In this document: one piece after another, positions 34,147 through 43,166 of the stretch
Position numbering within the stretch: the stretch's first letter is position 1
Layout: the number at the start of each line of letters is the position of its first letter
Assembly: GCF_000503215.1 (NCBI RefSeq)
Contig: NZ_AYTD01000014.1
Location: 1 to 64,000 of the forward strand
Direction of reading: 5' to 3'
DNA: 64,000 bases
From: Pseudomonas canadensis
GTDB taxonomy: Bacteria > Pseudomonadota > Gammaproteobacteria > Pseudomonadales > Pseudomonadaceae
Position numbers and translations under genes: made by a program
Notes under the pieces: generated by a model
Seen by the model: the letters and a program-made list of their open reading frames with translations, nothing else
Told to the model about the DNA's origin: nothing
Databases searched by the model: none

Positions 34147-35064
34147 ATGTCCCTGACCCTGCGCCAAGTGCGCTACTTCGTCGCCACCGCCGAAATCGGC
34201 CAGATTTCCCAGGCGGCCATCCACCTGAACATCTCGCAATCGGCGGTGACCACGGCGATCAAGGAACTGGAAGCCATGCTCGGTGTGCAGTTGTTTGTGC
34301 GCTCAGCCCAAGGCATGAACCTGACCGACGCGGGCCGGCACTTTCTCAACCGTGCCTACGTGATCCTGCGCAGTGTCGATGACGCGCTGAACAGCCCGCT
34401 GCCCGACTACCGCGCGCGCGGCGTGCTGCGCTTGGCGGCCAGTTACACGGTGCTCGGCTACTTCCTGCCCCATCACTTGCAACGCATGGAACACTGGCAT
34501 CCGGACGTAACCATCGAAGTCTTTGAGCAGGAACGTCAGGCCATCGAACAAGGGTTGCTCGACGGCCAGTTCGACATGGCGGTGGTACTTACTGCCAACC
34601 TCACTCACCCGGATATCGTCTCGGAAATCCTGTTCAATTCGGAGCGCCGCCTATGGCTGCCCAGCCATCATCCCCTGTGCGAACGCGGCGCCGTGAGCCT
34701 GGCGGATGTGGCCCAGGAGCCCTACATTCTGCTCACCGTCGACGAGGCCGAACACAGCGCCATGCGTTATTGGGAACAAGCCGGGCAGACGCCCAAGGTG
34801 CGCCTGCGCACCAGTTCGGTGGAGGCGGTGCGCAGCATGGTCGCCAATGGCAGCGGCGTGGCGATCCTGTCGGACCTGGTGCACAGGCCCTGGTCCCTGG
34901 AAGGCAAGCGTATCGAAACACTCACCGTCACCGATCCAGTGACGCCGATGAGTGTGGGCCTAGCCTGGCACCGCGAGCGCGCGTTTACCCCGGCGATGCA
35001 GGCGGTGCGCGATTACTTCCACGACGCGTTCCTGGCACCGCAACAATTGTCGGCGCGGCGTTAA
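34147..35064 (+). CDS. LysR-family transcriptional regulator, likely of pxpABC
   Basis: Regulator of 305 residues with an HTH at about residues 4-62 ([20 protein letters not shown], then [20 protein letters not shown]) and an effector domain related to CynR/CbbR types. Divergent from the 5-oxoprolinase operon, so it is the likely activator responding to 5-oxoproline or a relative (inference). GGAG lies 9 nt before the ATG. It ends in a 4-bp convergent overlap with the next LysR gene. Confidence 0.92.
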   Translation: MSLTLRQVRYFVATAEIGQISQAAIHLNISQSAVTTAIKELEAMLGVQLFVRSAQGMNLTDAGRHFLNRAYVILRSVDDALNSPLPDYRARGVLRLAASYTVLGYFLPHHLQRMEHWHPDVTIEVFEQERQAIEQGLLDGQFDMAVVLTANLTHPDIVSEILFNSERRLWLPSHHPLCERGAVSLADVAQEPYILLTVDEAEHSAMRYWEQAGQTPKVRLRTSSVEAVRSMVANGSGVAILSDLVHRPWSLEGKRIETLTVTDPVTPMSVGLAWHRERAFTPAMQAVRDYFHDAFLAPQQLSARR

Positions 35065-35957
35065 AGGTGGGCGTGCAACGTCGCGGCCAACCAGTCCATG
35101 AACACCCGCACCCGCAACGGCAAGTGACGCTGGCCGGCATACAGCAATGACACGTCCAACGGCGGCGCCGGGTAATCCGGCAGCACCGACACCAGTTCTC
35201 CATTGGCCAACAAGGTGCGTATCCCCAGCAACGGCACCTGGGTAATGCCGAAGCCGCCCAGGCACGCCGCTTGATAGGCATCCGTGCTGTTGACGGTGAC
35301 ACGCCCGGCCATCGGCACCCGCAGCACTTTGCCGCCCGACAGGTATTCGAAGCCGGATGAGCGTGCGCCCAACGGCCGTACGTAATGCACCAATTGATGA
35401 TCCGCCAAGTCCGCCAGGGTCTGCGGCACACCGTAGCGCTGCAGGTAGGCCGGGCTCGCGCAGTTGACCATCGGCATGCTGCACACCCGGCGCGCCACCA
35501 CGGTTTGATCGGGCTGGGCGCCTACTCGCAACACGCAGTCGAAGCCTTCGGCGATCAGGTCCACCTGGCGGTCCGAGCTGCTGATTTCCATCTGGATCAG
35601 CGGATGGCGTTCCATGAACAGCGGCAGGTGCGGCAGAATCATGCTGCGCGCCATCACGTTGGGCATGTCCACGCGAATCCGTCCGGTCAGTTGCGCCTCA
35701 TCCTGGCGAAACAACCCTTCCAACTCTTCCATGTGCGCCAGCAAGTCCTTGCTGCGCTCATACAGCACACGGCCATCCTGGGTCGCCTGCACCTTGCGCG
35801 TGGTGCGTTGCAGCAAACGCGCGCCGAGCAACTCTTCCAGCGCCTGCACATGTTCCGACACGGTAGAGCGCGGCAGGCCCAGGCTCTCGCCGGCCTGGGT
35901 AAAACTCGACAGTTCGGTGACGCGCACGAAGGTGCGCAGCAGCTCAAGTTTGTTCAT
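35061..35957 (-). CDS. LysR-family transcriptional regulator
   Basis: Regulator of 298 residues: HTH at 3-60 (LELLRTFVRVTELSSFTQAG, then TVSEHVQALEELLGARLLQR) and effector domain of the AaeR/PA0477-like type, with the common SDRQVDLIAEGFDCVLRVG segment. Divergent from the SDR at 36064 by 106 bp, so it probably controls that gene. Effector unknown. Confidence 0.92.
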   Translation of the reverse strand: MNKLELLRTFVRVTELSSFTQAGESLGLPRSTVSEHVQALEELLGARLLQRTTRKVQATQDGRVLYERSKDLLAHMEELEGLFRQDEAQLTGRIRVDMPNVMARSMILPHLPLFMERHPLIQMEISSSDRQVDLIAEGFDCVLRVGAQPDQTVVARRVCSMPMVNCASPAYLQRYGVPQTLADLADHQLVHYVRPLGARSSGFEYLSGGKVLRVPMAGRVTVNSTDAYQAACLGGFGITQVPLLGIRTLLANGELVSVLPDYPAPPLDVSLLYAGQRHLPLRVRVFMDWLAATLHAHL

Positions 35958-36063
35958 GGGATTGTTCGCCTTATCCGGCCAGTGATTCCGGTATAGCGCT
36001 GTTTATCACGTTATGCGCGAATAAATACACTCGCTGCCACTGATCACCCGAGAGGACTGCACC

Positions 36064-36822
36064 ATGACCCGTAAAATCGCACTCATCACCGGCGCCAGCC
36101 GTGGCCTGGGTAAAAACGCCGCGTTGCACTTGGCGGCACAGGGCGTTGACATCATCGGCACTTACCACAGCGCGGCGGCTGAAGCCCAAGCGGTGGTCGA
36201 ACAGGTTCAAGCTCTGGGTGGCCGCGCCGCCATGTTGCAACTGGATGTGAGCCAGAGTGGCAGCTTCGATGGCTTTGTCGGTGAAGTCGGCCGCTTGCTC
36301 AAGGATGTATTTGCACAGGATCACTTCAACTTTCTCATCAACAACGCCGGCATCGGCGCCCACGCCAGCTTTGCCGAGACCACCGAAGCGCAGTTCGACC
36401 AACTGGTGGCGATTCACTTCAAAGCGCCGTTTTTCCTCACGCAAAAACTGCTGCCGCTGATCAGCGATGACGGGCGCATCATCAATATTTCCAGCGGTCT
36501 GGCGCGATTCAGCCTGCCGGGGTATGCGGCGTATGCGTCGATGAAAGGTGCGATGGAAGTGCTGACCCGCTATCAAGCCAAGGAGTTGGGCGGGCGTGGG
36601 ATCACCGTGAACATCCTCGCGCCCGGCGCCATCGAAACCGACTTCGGCGGCGGCGCCGTGCGCGACAATGCGGCGCTCAATACGATGGTCGCCAACAACA
36701 CAGCCCTGGGCCGGGCAGGCTTACCGGACGATATTGGCGGTGCCATCGGCGTCCTGCTGGCCGACGGCAGCAACTGGATCACGGGGCAGCGCATCGAGGC
36801 GTCGGGCGGCATGTTTCTGTAG
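36064..36822 (+). CDS. Short-chain dehydrogenase/reductase
   Basis: Classical SDR of 252 residues: GASRGLG at 11-17, NNAG (FLINNAGIG), the active Ser in IINISSGLARFSLPG, Y-x-x-x-K as YASMK, and a C-terminal ITGQRIEASGGMFL typical of FabG-like enzymes. NAD(P)H-dependent carbonyl reduction is expected; the substrate is unknown. Upstream LysR gene is divergent. The last 102 bp overlap, on the opposite strand, the end of the PACE efflux gene. Confidence 0.93.
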   Translation: MTRKIALITGASRGLGKNAALHLAAQGVDIIGTYHSAAAEAQAVVEQVQALGGRAAMLQLDVSQSGSFDGFVGEVGRLLKDVFAQDHFNFLINNAGIGAHASFAETTEAQFDQLVAIHFKAPFFLTQKLLPLISDDGRIINISSGLARFSLPGYAAYASMKGAMEVLTRYQAKELGGRGITVNILAPGAIETDFGGGAVRDNAALNTMVANNTALGRAGLPDDIGGAIGVLLADGSNWITGQRIEASGGMFL

Positions 36823-37233
36823 AAACTTCTCGCGCAGTACGTCATAGCCCCAGTGATAGACATAGGTGTACGGCAGGAAAAACAGCAGTACACCGATGTC
36901 GAGCATAAACGCCTGCATCAGGCTGATGTTCAGCCACGCCGCGATCAACGGCACCGCGACGATAATCAGTCCGCCTTCGAACATCAGCGCATGCAACACC
37001 CGCGTCCAACCGCCGCCCGAGAGTTGCAGGCGCACCTTGAGGCGGTCGAACAGGCTGTTGAAAATGATGTTCCAGGTCAGCGCCAGCAGGCTCAGCCCCA
37101 AGGTCACCGCGCCCATTTCCAGCGCCGGCCGGCCGATGATCCAGACCAGCAGTGGTGTACAGATCAACAACGCCAGGCCTTCAAAACCCAGGGCTTGGCA
37201 AACACGTTCAGTAATCGACTTGGTGGGGTGCAT
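36721..37233 (-). CDS. PACE-family efflux transporter
   Basis: Small four-helix inner-membrane exporter of biocides such as chlorhexidine, powered by protons; 170 residues. Two bacterial-transmembrane-pair repeats are visible: ERVCQALGFEGLALLICTPL and RVLHALMFEGGLIIVAVPLI, each with the conserved Glu, plus FNSLFDRLKVRL and YVYHWGYDVLREKF at the ends of the repeats. Typical members have about 145 residues; the extra ~25 C-terminal residues are encoded in the overlap with the SDR gene. Divergent from a LysR gene, the standard arrangement for PACE proteins, so LysR-mediated induction is likely. Exact substrate unknown. Confidence 0.9.
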   Translation of the reverse strand: MHPTKSITERVCQALGFEGLALLICTPLLVWIIGRPALEMGAVTLGLSLLALTWNIIFNSLFDRLKVRLQLSGGGWTRVLHALMFEGGLIIVAVPLIAAWLNISLMQAFMLDIGVLLFFLPYTYVYHWGYDVLREKFLQKHAARRLDALPRDPVAAVGQQDADGTANIVR

Positions 37234-37321
37234 GACCCTTCTCCGTGAGTGACGATGGTTGCCATGATTACCCTTTAAATCGATACTTCATAACTAATAA
37301 CCATCGATCAAGGCGATAGTC

Positions 37322-38176
37322 ATGGCCTCCCACGAAGTGCTGCAAGCGTTTGTCCAGGCCGCGACCCAAGGCTCCTTTTCTGCCGCAGCGCGCAAGCTGG
37401 GCAAGAGCCAGTCCACTGTCAGCGCAGCGGTGGCGAGCCTGGAGATTGACCTGGATGTGGTGCTGTTCGACCGCAGCAGCCGCAAGCCGACACTGACCCC
37501 CGCCGGGCAGGTGCTGCTGCAACGCGCCGAGCAGGTGCTGGAGGCCAGCAGCCGTCTGGAGTTGGCGGCGAGCCAGTTGGCCCAGGGGTTGGAGCCGAAG
37601 GTGACGATCGCCATGTCAGACACCTACCAGTCAGAACGCTTTGAGCTCGCCCTCAAAGCGTTCGAACAACGCTACCCGGACCTTGAACTGGAATGGCTGA
37701 TCGCCGAGTGCGAAGACTTGATCGCCCTGGTGCAGAGCGGCCGCGCACAGATTGCCTTGATCGAAGCCCAGGAGGTTTACCCGCCCGACCTGACGCGCTC
37801 GCCTGTGGCCGAACGCACGGAAATCGCGCTGTTCGTCGCCCCCACCCACGCGTTGACCCGCGTCCAAAACATCGACCCGCAAGCCTTGCAGCAACACCGT
37901 GAACTGCGCCTGGGGAGCATCATCAGCCCCAACGAAACGCGCCCCTCGGGCCGTGTATGGTCGGCGCCGAGTTTTCTGATGCTGATGGAGATGGCTCAAC
38001 TCGGCTTCGGCTGGGCGGAATTGCCGCGCTGGTTGGTGGAGCGTTTTGGTAATGCCGGGCTGGTTGAACTCAACGTCCGGGGTTGGCCACGCTCGGTGGC
38101 GGTGGATGCACTGTGGTCGCGCCAACATCCACCAGGGCCGGCGGGAAGCTGGATGTTGAGCCAGATGCTCGAATAG
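37322..38176 (+). CDS. LysR-family transcriptional regulator, probably of the PACE gene
   Basis: Regulator of 284 residues: HTH at about 4-62 (EVLQAFVQAATQGSFSAAAR, then TVSAAVASLEIDLDVVLFDR) and effector-binding domain. Divergent from the PACE efflux gene across 88 bp, a conserved pairing. Within the gap, CGATGGTT (37253-37260) and AACCATCG (37299-37306) form an inverted repeat with 38 bp between, possibly the operator. It is followed by a REP pair. Confidence 0.9.
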   Translation: MASHEVLQAFVQAATQGSFSAAARKLGKSQSTVSAAVASLEIDLDVVLFDRSSRKPTLTPAGQVLLQRAEQVLEASSRLELAASQLAQGLEPKVTIAMSDTYQSERFELALKAFEQRYPDLELEWLIAECEDLIALVQSGRAQIALIEAQEVYPPDLTRSPVAERTEIALFVAPTHALTRVQNIDPQALQQHRELRLGSIISPNETRPSGRVWSAPSFLMLMEMAQLGFGWAELPRWLVERFGNAGLVELNVRGWPRSVAVDALWSRQHPPGPAGSWMLSQMLE

Positions 38177-38187
38177 TTCGCCACCCG

Positions 38188-38276
38188 TGTAGGAGCCGGC
38201 TTGCCGGCGATAGCGGTAGGTCAGTCCCGCGTGTATCGACTGTTACGCCGCTATCGCTGGCAAGCCAGCTCCTACA
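38188..38276. repeat. Inverted REP pair
   Basis: TGTAGGAGCCGGCTTGCCGG and a diverged complement CTGGCAAGCCAGCTCCTACA with a ~50-bp centre. It sits between two convergent LysR genes. Confidence 0.8.
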
Positions 38277-38304
38277 TTGGCAACCGTTGAACGTTCGATA
38301 TGAG

Positions 38305-39147
38305 TCAAGCGGCTACGAGTTGCGGCGGGCGGTTTGCCTGGAAATACTCGTGCAGCGCACGTAATGCGGGCGACTCCAAGGCTTGCGCAGCAAAACACAA
38401 GCCCACCCGACGCGTGGGGGCCGGCAAATGCCACTCCCGAATCACCACACCGGCCCGCTCCGCCGCCAGCGAATGCGGCAACATCGCCACGCCCACACCC
38501 GCCGCGACCATATGCAACGCCTGGGTCAGCGAACCGGCATGCCCGGCCACCGCTTGCGGCGAGCGACCGTACAAGGCCATCAAGCGTTGATGGGAATCGT
38601 GCTGCGGGCAGGTGATCCAGTCTTCAATCGGCGTCCAGGCCTGTTCCTTGCCCGGCTGCGCCATGGGATGCGCGGCAGGCAACGCCATCACGTACGACTC
38701 TTCCCAAAGCGGCAGGAACAACTCGTCCTCGCAGCACATTTCCTCCACGGCCAGGCGCCCTTCGCCTTCGCAGCCTTCCTGCAAGGTCAGCAGCAAACCC
38801 GGCAGGCCTTGGTGCGCCATGCGCAGGAAGGTTTCGATCTGGCTGTCGGCAATATCGCCTTCCACCCCCAGTTCCAGGGCGATGCGATTTTCGCGTCCGC
38901 GAAACAGGCGGCTCAATGCATCGGCTTCAGCCACCATGCGTCGTGCCTGGGGGTACAGCACACGCGCCTCGGCACTCACCTCCACACCCCGTGGCTGACG
39001 CACAAACAACGCCACGCCCAGTTCGTCTTCCAGTTGTTTGATGGTTACCGACAAGGTCGGCTGGCTGATGAACAAACGCTGGGCCGCCGCAGTGATATTG
39101 CGCTCTTCAAAGACCGCGAGAAATGCCTTGAGGTGACGAACATCCAT
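38305..39147 (-). CDS. LysR-family transcriptional regulator
   Basis: Regulator of 280 residues: HTH at about 1-58 (MDVRHLKAFLAVFEERNITA, then TLSVTIKQLEDELGVALFVR) and an effector domain with an unusual Cys-rich stretch (EEMCCEDELFLP). ATG 39147 fits the family start; the longer frame from 39219 adds an unsupported leader. It is divergent from the SDR at 39259, 111 bp away, which is its likely target. Confidence 0.9.
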   Translation of the reverse strand: MDVRHLKAFLAVFEERNITAAAQRLFISQPTLSVTIKQLEDELGVALFVRQPRGVEVSAEARVLYPQARRMVAEADALSRLFRGRENRIALELGVEGDIADSQIETFLRMAHQGLPGLLLTLQEGCEGEGRLAVEEMCCEDELFLPLWEESYVMALPAAHPMAQPGKEQAWTPIEDWITCPQHDSHQRLMALYGRSPQAVAGHAGSLTQALHMVAAGVGVAMLPHSLAAERAGVVIREWHLPAPTRRVGLCFAAQALESPALRALHEYFQANRPPQLVAA

Positions 39148-39258
39148 AGCTGAATCCGATGGCTGACAGAGAAATAAGGCATTTTTCAGCCTTTGCGACG
39201 GTAAATATACTGCAGTCACGATTCAGTTATCGGTTTTTCTTATCCCAGGAGTTCATGC

Positions 39259-39984
39259 ATGAGCAAGCCACTGATCATCATCACCGGCGCCAGTTCCGGT
39301 ATCGGCGAAGCCACCGCCCGCCGATTGTCAGCCGCCGGGCACCCGCTGTTGTTGCTGGCGCGTCGCATTGATCGCCTCAACGATCTGCGCCTGCCGAACA
39401 CCTTGAACCGTGGGGTCGACATCACCGACCGCGCGGCCCTGGTCGCCGCCGTGCAAGAAGCCGAAGCCCGGTTCGGCCCAGCCGATGCGCTGATCAACAA
39501 TGCCGGCGTAATGCTGCTGGGCGCAGTCAGCGAGCAAGACCCGGCGCAGTGGGAACAGATGCTGGATGTGAACGTAAAAGGCCTGCTCAACGGCATCCAC
39601 GCCGTGGCCGGCAGCATGGTTGCGCGCCGAGGCGGCACCATCATCAACGTCAGCTCGGTGGCCGGGCGCAAGACCTTCCCGAATCATGTGGCGTATGTCG
39701 GCACCAAGTTCGCGGTACACGGGATTTCGGAAAACCTGCGCGAAGAATTGTCGCCGAGCAACGTGCGCGTCATCACCATTGCCCCAGGTGCGGTGGAAAC
39801 CGAACTGCTCAGCCACACCACCGATGAGGCGATCAAGACCGGCTATCAGGCGTGGAAACAGGCCATGGGCGGCACCGTACTCAGCGCCGATGACGTGGCC
39901 TCGGCGATTGCCTATGCCTACCAGCAGCCGCAGCATGTGTGCATTCGCGAAATCGTATTGGCGGCAACGCGTCAGCAGCCTTGA
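39259..39984 (+). CDS. Short-chain dehydrogenase/reductase
   Basis: Classical SDR of 241 residues: GASSGIG at 10-16, NNAG (ALINNAGVM), Ser in IINVSSVAGRKTFPN, Y-x-x-x-K as YVGTK, and the PGAVETELL loop. It resembles YdfG/NADP-dependent 3-hydroxy-acid or serine dehydrogenases, but the substrate is not set. Divergent LysR gene upstream suggests inducible expression. It ends 1 bp before the stop of the convergent sigma-factor gene. Confidence 0.93.
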   Translation: MSKPLIIITGASSGIGEATARRLSAAGHPLLLLARRIDRLNDLRLPNTLNRGVDITDRAALVAAVQEAEARFGPADALINNAGVMLLGAVSEQDPAQWEQMLDVNVKGLLNGIHAVAGSMVARRGGTIINVSSVAGRKTFPNHVAYVGTKFAVHGISENLREELSPSNVRVITIAPGAVETELLSHTTDEAIKTGYQAWKQAMGGTVLSADDVASAIAYAYQQPQHVCIREIVLAATRQQP

Positions 39985-39985
39985 T

Positions 39986-41194
39986 TCAGAGTCCAGCCAA
40001 ACGCTTTTCGATAAACCTGCGTTCGGGTGCTTGTTGGGCCAAGGCCAGCGCCCGTTCGTAGGCGACTCGCGCCTCTTCGACACGGCCCAATTGCCGGTAA
40101 AACTCCCCGCGTGCCGAGTGCGCCAGGTGATAATCCAGCAACTCGCCACGCGCCAGAATCCCTTCGACCTGCTGCAATCCCGCCAAGGGGCCATCGCGCA
40201 TGGCCAATGCCACGGCACGGTTCAGTTCGATCACCGCTGACGGCATCATCCTGAGCAACACATCGTAAAGCCCGACGATCTGCGGCCAATCGGTTTCACC
40301 CGCACTGGACGCTTCGGCGTGTACAGCCGCAATCGCGGCTTGCAGGCAATACGGACCAAAGCGCCGTGTGCCAAGTGCATGCTCCACCAGTGCGCAGCCT
40401 TCGCCAATCATGGACACATCCCACAGCGAGCGGTCCTGTTCATCCAACAACACCAACTCCCCACTGGCCGTGGTGCGTGCCGGGCGACGGGATTCGTGCA
40501 GCAGCATTAACGCCAGCAGGCCCATGACTTCCGGTTCGGGCAGCAGCTCCGTCAACAAACGCCCCAGGCGAATGGCCTCACGGGTCAAATCCTCGCGGGT
40601 CATATCGGCCCCCATGGACGCCGAATATCCCTCGTTGAACACCAGGTAAATCACCCGCAACACGCTGTCCAGCCGCTCAGGCAATTCGTCTCGGGATGGC
40701 ACTTGATACGGGATCTTCGCCTCGCGGATCTTGCCCTTGGCCCGCACGATGCGCTGGGCGATGGTGGCCGGCGTGGCCAGGAACGCCCGGGCGATTTCTT
40801 CGGTGGTGAGGTCACAGATCTCGCGCAAGGTCAGCGCCGCCTGGGCGTCGGCCGCCAGTGCCGGGTGGCAGCAGGTGAAAATCAGCCGTAGGCGATCGTC
40901 TTCCACGTCTTCATCGCTCCAGTCAGCCGCTTCCAATGCATTGGCCTGCTCCTGCAACAACGGGGTGAAACGTGCCTGGCGGCGTAGACGGTCGATGGCC
41001 TTGAAGCGCCCGGTCGATACCAGCCAGGCGCGTGGATTGTCCGGCACACCCTCCTGCGACCAACGCTGCACCGCCACAAAAAACGCTTCGTGCAGGGCTT
41101 CTTCGGCCAGGTCGAAATCGCCCAGCAAGCGAATAAGCGTCGCGAGGACTCGACGTGATTCGCGGCGATAAATGGCCTCGACCGGATGGGTCAA
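39986..41194 (-). CDS. ECF42-type RNA polymerase sigma factor with C-terminal TPR-like extension
   Basis: Extracytoplasmic-function-like sigma factor of 402 residues. Sigma2 (about 5-75, with ATLIRLLGDFDLAEEALHEA) and sigma4 (about 105-170, with LTLREICDLTTEEIARAFLA) are followed by a ~230-residue helical extension containing the EGYSA and LLHESRR and LNRAVALAM segments typical of this group. No anti-sigma gene is present; members are instead linked to DGPF/YciI proteins, exactly as here. Its start overlaps the SRPBCC stop (ATGA), so it is the last gene of a four-gene operon. The signal is unknown; the C-terminal domain is thought to be needed for activity. Confidence 0.92.
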   Translation of the reverse strand: MTHPVEAIYRRESRRVLATLIRLLGDFDLAEEALHEAFFVAVQRWSQEGVPDNPRAWLVSTGRFKAIDRLRRQARFTPLLQEQANALEAADWSDEDVEDDRLRLIFTCCHPALAADAQAALTLREICDLTTEEIARAFLATPATIAQRIVRAKGKIREAKIPYQVPSRDELPERLDSVLRVIYLVFNEGYSASMGADMTREDLTREAIRLGRLLTELLPEPEVMGLLALMLLHESRRPARTTASGELVLLDEQDRSLWDVSMIGEGCALVEHALGTRRFGPYCLQAAIAAVHAEASSAGETDWPQIVGLYDVLLRMMPSAVIELNRAVALAMRDGPLAGLQQVEGILARGELLDYHLAHSARGEFYRQLGRVEEARVAYERALALAQQAPERRFIEKRLAGL

Positions 41195-41667
41195 TCGGGC
41201 ATGCCCTCGGTCACCAGGGTGACCAGCCGATCCAGGCTCTGGCCCCAGCCATCATGAAAGCCCATGGCTTCGTGGGCCTGCTTGTCTTCGGCACTCCAGT
41301 GCATGGCGCGGGCGGTGTAAAGCGTCTTGCCGTCGACCTCTTCGAAGGTGACTTCGGCGCTCATGAAAGGCTTGCCCGAAGGTATCCAGCCGGGCATGAA
41401 AGCGTCGGTAAACACCAGCCGATTGGGCGCATCAATTTCCAGAAACACACCTTGGGTCGGGTACTCGGCACCGTCCGGCGCCCGCATCAAGGTGCGAAAC
41501 AAACCACCGACCCACAGGTCCATTTCGCACTCGGGGGTGGTCATGCCGTGAGGCCCCCACCATTGCTGGAGCAAGGCGGGCTCGGTCCAGGCACGGAACA
41601 CGCGGCTAGGCGGTGCATCGATCACACGGCGGATGGACAATTCAAACTCGGCAGATTGCGTAGACAT
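41191..41667 (-). CDS. SRPBCC-domain (AHSA1-like) protein
   Basis: Soluble hydrophobic-pocket protein of 158 residues of the Aha1/START-like group: ELSIRRVIDAPPSRVFRAWT, LLQQWWGPHGMTTPECEMDL, and a C-terminal MGFHDGWGQSLDRLVTLV that is a hallmark of the group. It may bind a small ligand. Position within the ECF42 operon (coupled to the sigma gene by a 4-bp overlap) suggests it helps sense or process the inducing compound, but no function is proved. Confidence 0.9.
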   Translation of the reverse strand: MSTQSAEFELSIRRVIDAPPSRVFRAWTEPALLQQWWGPHGMTTPECEMDLWVGGLFRTLMRAPDGAEYPTQGVFLEIDAPNRLVFTDAFMPGWIPSGKPFMSAEVTFEEVDGKTLYTARAMHWSAEDKQAHEAMGFHDGWGQSLDRLVTLVTEGMPD

Positions 41668-41701
41668 GGTGTAAACCTCTTGAGTCTTAGGGTTGTTGTA
41701 T

Positions 41702-42046
41702 TCAGAGATTCAATTCACGCACGGGGCGCACTTCCACACTGCCGACCCGAGCGGCCGGAATACCACCGGCCACCTGGACCGCTTCATTCAAGTCACGGGC
41801 CTCGATCAGGTAGAAACCGGCGAGCTGCTCCTTGGTCTCGGCAAACGGCCCGTCGGTGATCGACAACTTGCCATTGCGCATACGCACGGTGGTGGCGGTG
41901 CTCACCGACTGCAGCGGCTCGGCAGCCAGCATGCGACCGCTGGCCCGAACGGACTGCGCGTAGGCGAAGCACTCCGGGTCTGCCGGGCTATCCGGCGAGG
42001 TGTGCAGCACCTGTTCGTTGCTGTAGATCAGGCAGAGGTATTTCAT
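41702..42046 (-). CDS. DGPF/YciI-family protein
   Basis: A 114-residue ferredoxin-like-fold protein with the family's namesake D-G-P-F motif in TDGPFAETKEQLAGFYLIEA. YCII-related proteins are candidates for small dehydratases or ligand binders; no catalysis is established for DGPF members. They are the most constant partners of ECF42 sigma factors. It lies between the SnoaL-like and SRPBCC genes on one transcript. Confidence 0.92.
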   Translation of the reverse strand: MKYLCLIYSNEQVLHTSPDSPADPECFAYAQSVRASGRMLAAEPLQSVSTATTVRMRNGKLSITDGPFAETKEQLAGFYLIEARDLNEAVQVAGGIPAARVGSVEVRPVRELNL

Positions 42047-42088
42047 GGCCTTCTCCGTTTTCGGACTACTGACTATAGATCGCGCAGG

Positions 42089-42508
42089 TCAAGGTTTCAG
42101 GTCGAACAGACCGGCGCCGGTTTCCATGTCGAACGGCGCGGACCAGTGCTCATGCACCACTTTCCATTGGCCATCGATGCGTTGATAACCGGCGCTGACG
42201 CGCATCCAGCAAGTCTTGAGCACACCGTCCGGCCCGGTGCCGCCACAGTGGGCCAGCCAATGGGCAAAGGCGCTGTCTGCTCCGGCAACGATATGCAGCT
42301 CATGAAAGTCGAAAACGCCGGGGCCAGGGCAGAATTCCATGCAGGCCTGCCAATGTGCCTGGTACGCCGCCTTGCCCTTGAATTGCAGGGCGCCAACGGC
42401 GTCGAACGCGACGATATCGTCGGCGTAATAGCTGACAATTTTCTCGACATCCTTGGCGGTGACCGCTTCTTTCCATTGTTCGATCAGGGTGTTGATGGCA
42501 GTGCTCAT
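42089..42508 (-). CDS. SnoaL-like / nuclear-transport-factor-2 fold protein
   Basis: A 139-residue cone-barrel protein: IEQWKEAVTAKDVEKIVSYY, FKGKAAYQAHWQACMEFC, and the terminal WKVVHEHWSAPFDME strand. The fold occurs in isomerases, lyases and stress proteins with unset substrates. ATG 42508 has AGGAGT 6 nt upstream; the longer frame from 42610 runs through the promoter. It is the first gene of the ECF42 operon, 46 bp below a matching promoter motif. Confidence 0.88.
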   Translation of the reverse strand: MSTAINTLIEQWKEAVTAKDVEKIVSYYADDIVAFDAVGALQFKGKAAYQAHWQACMEFCPGPGVFDFHELHIVAGADSAFAHWLAHCGGTGPDGVLKTCWMRVSAGYQRIDGQWKVVHEHWSAPFDMETGAGLFDLKP

Positions 42509-42553
42509 GGCGATACTCCTTGGGGTAGAAAACATCACGGAAGACACCCTTAG

Positions 42554-42580
42554 TCGAATGGCCAACCGGCAAATCGACAA
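42554..42580 (-). promoter_or_regulatory. ECF42-type promoter motif
   Basis: On the minus strand, TGTCGA (42580-42575) is followed after 16-17 bp by TCGAC (42558-42554). The -35 TGTCGA and -10 CGA/TC pattern is the one described for ECF42 targets. It lies 46 bp ahead of the operon's first ATG and implies autoregulation. Confidence 0.6.
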
Positions 42581-42657
42581 GCCGCTTAAAAAAAATTTCG
42601 CCCCCGGCAAACCCGCTAGAATCGATGCCTCTTTGTAGGATTTCGGATACGCCCCCG

Positions 42658-43146
42658 ATGGAAACCCGCCTCGCCCTTTATGAGACGCTGAGCCTTGCGC
42701 AGAAACAGCAACTCGACACCCTGCAAGTGCACCCCGAACAACTGGCGTATTCCGGCGATATCTACTGTGCGCTGAACAGCCTGCTGGTCAATCCCCATCC
42801 CGATGCCATCAAAGGCTTCGCCCTGCTCGCCGACGAAACGCCCGTGGCATTCCTACTGCTCAAACGCCCGCCTTGCCTGCCCCACTGGGCGGATGCACAC
42901 AGCGCAACCTTGCATGCGTTGCAGGTGGATCGGCATCAGCAAGGGCGTGGGTTTGGCAAATGCTGCCTGCAAGCGCTGCCCGCAGCGGCATTGCAGGCGT
43001 GGCCGCAGATCAAGGGGCTGGAGTTGTCGGTGGATGCGGATAATGGGGCGGCGATGAGGCTGTATCTGGGGGCTGGGTGGGTGGACAGCGGGGAGGCGTA
43101 TAAGGGGCGGATTGGGTATGAGCGCCGGCTGGCGTTGATATTTTGA
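42658..43146 (+). CDS. GNAT-family N-acetyltransferase
   Basis: Acetyl-CoA-dependent acyltransferase of 162 residues. The acetyl-CoA loop reads QQGRGFGKCC (about residues 97-106), preceded by the LHALQVD strand and followed by GLELSVDADNGAAMRLYLGA, the usual N-x-x-A-x-x-L-Y motif. ATG 42658 is chosen; ATG 42625 would add 11 residues. Substrate (amine or amino group) unknown. Its stop overlaps or touches the next gene's leader, and the two may be cotranscribed. Confidence 0.88.
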   Translation: METRLALYETLSLAQKQQLDTLQVHPEQLAYSGDIYCALNSLLVNPHPDAIKGFALLADETPVAFLLLKRPPCLPHWADAHSATLHALQVDRHQQGRGFGKCCLQALPAAALQAWPQIKGLELSVDADNGAAMRLYLGAGWVDSGEAYKGRIGYERRLALIF

Positions 43147-43166
43147 ACGATAAGGAGATGGTAAGC

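Noticed and set aside
34147..39147. Cluster of four LysR genes in 5 kb as a possible regulatory island
   Set aside because: Each one except the overlap pair faces its own target gene, which is normal for Pseudomonas; no shared feature ties them together.
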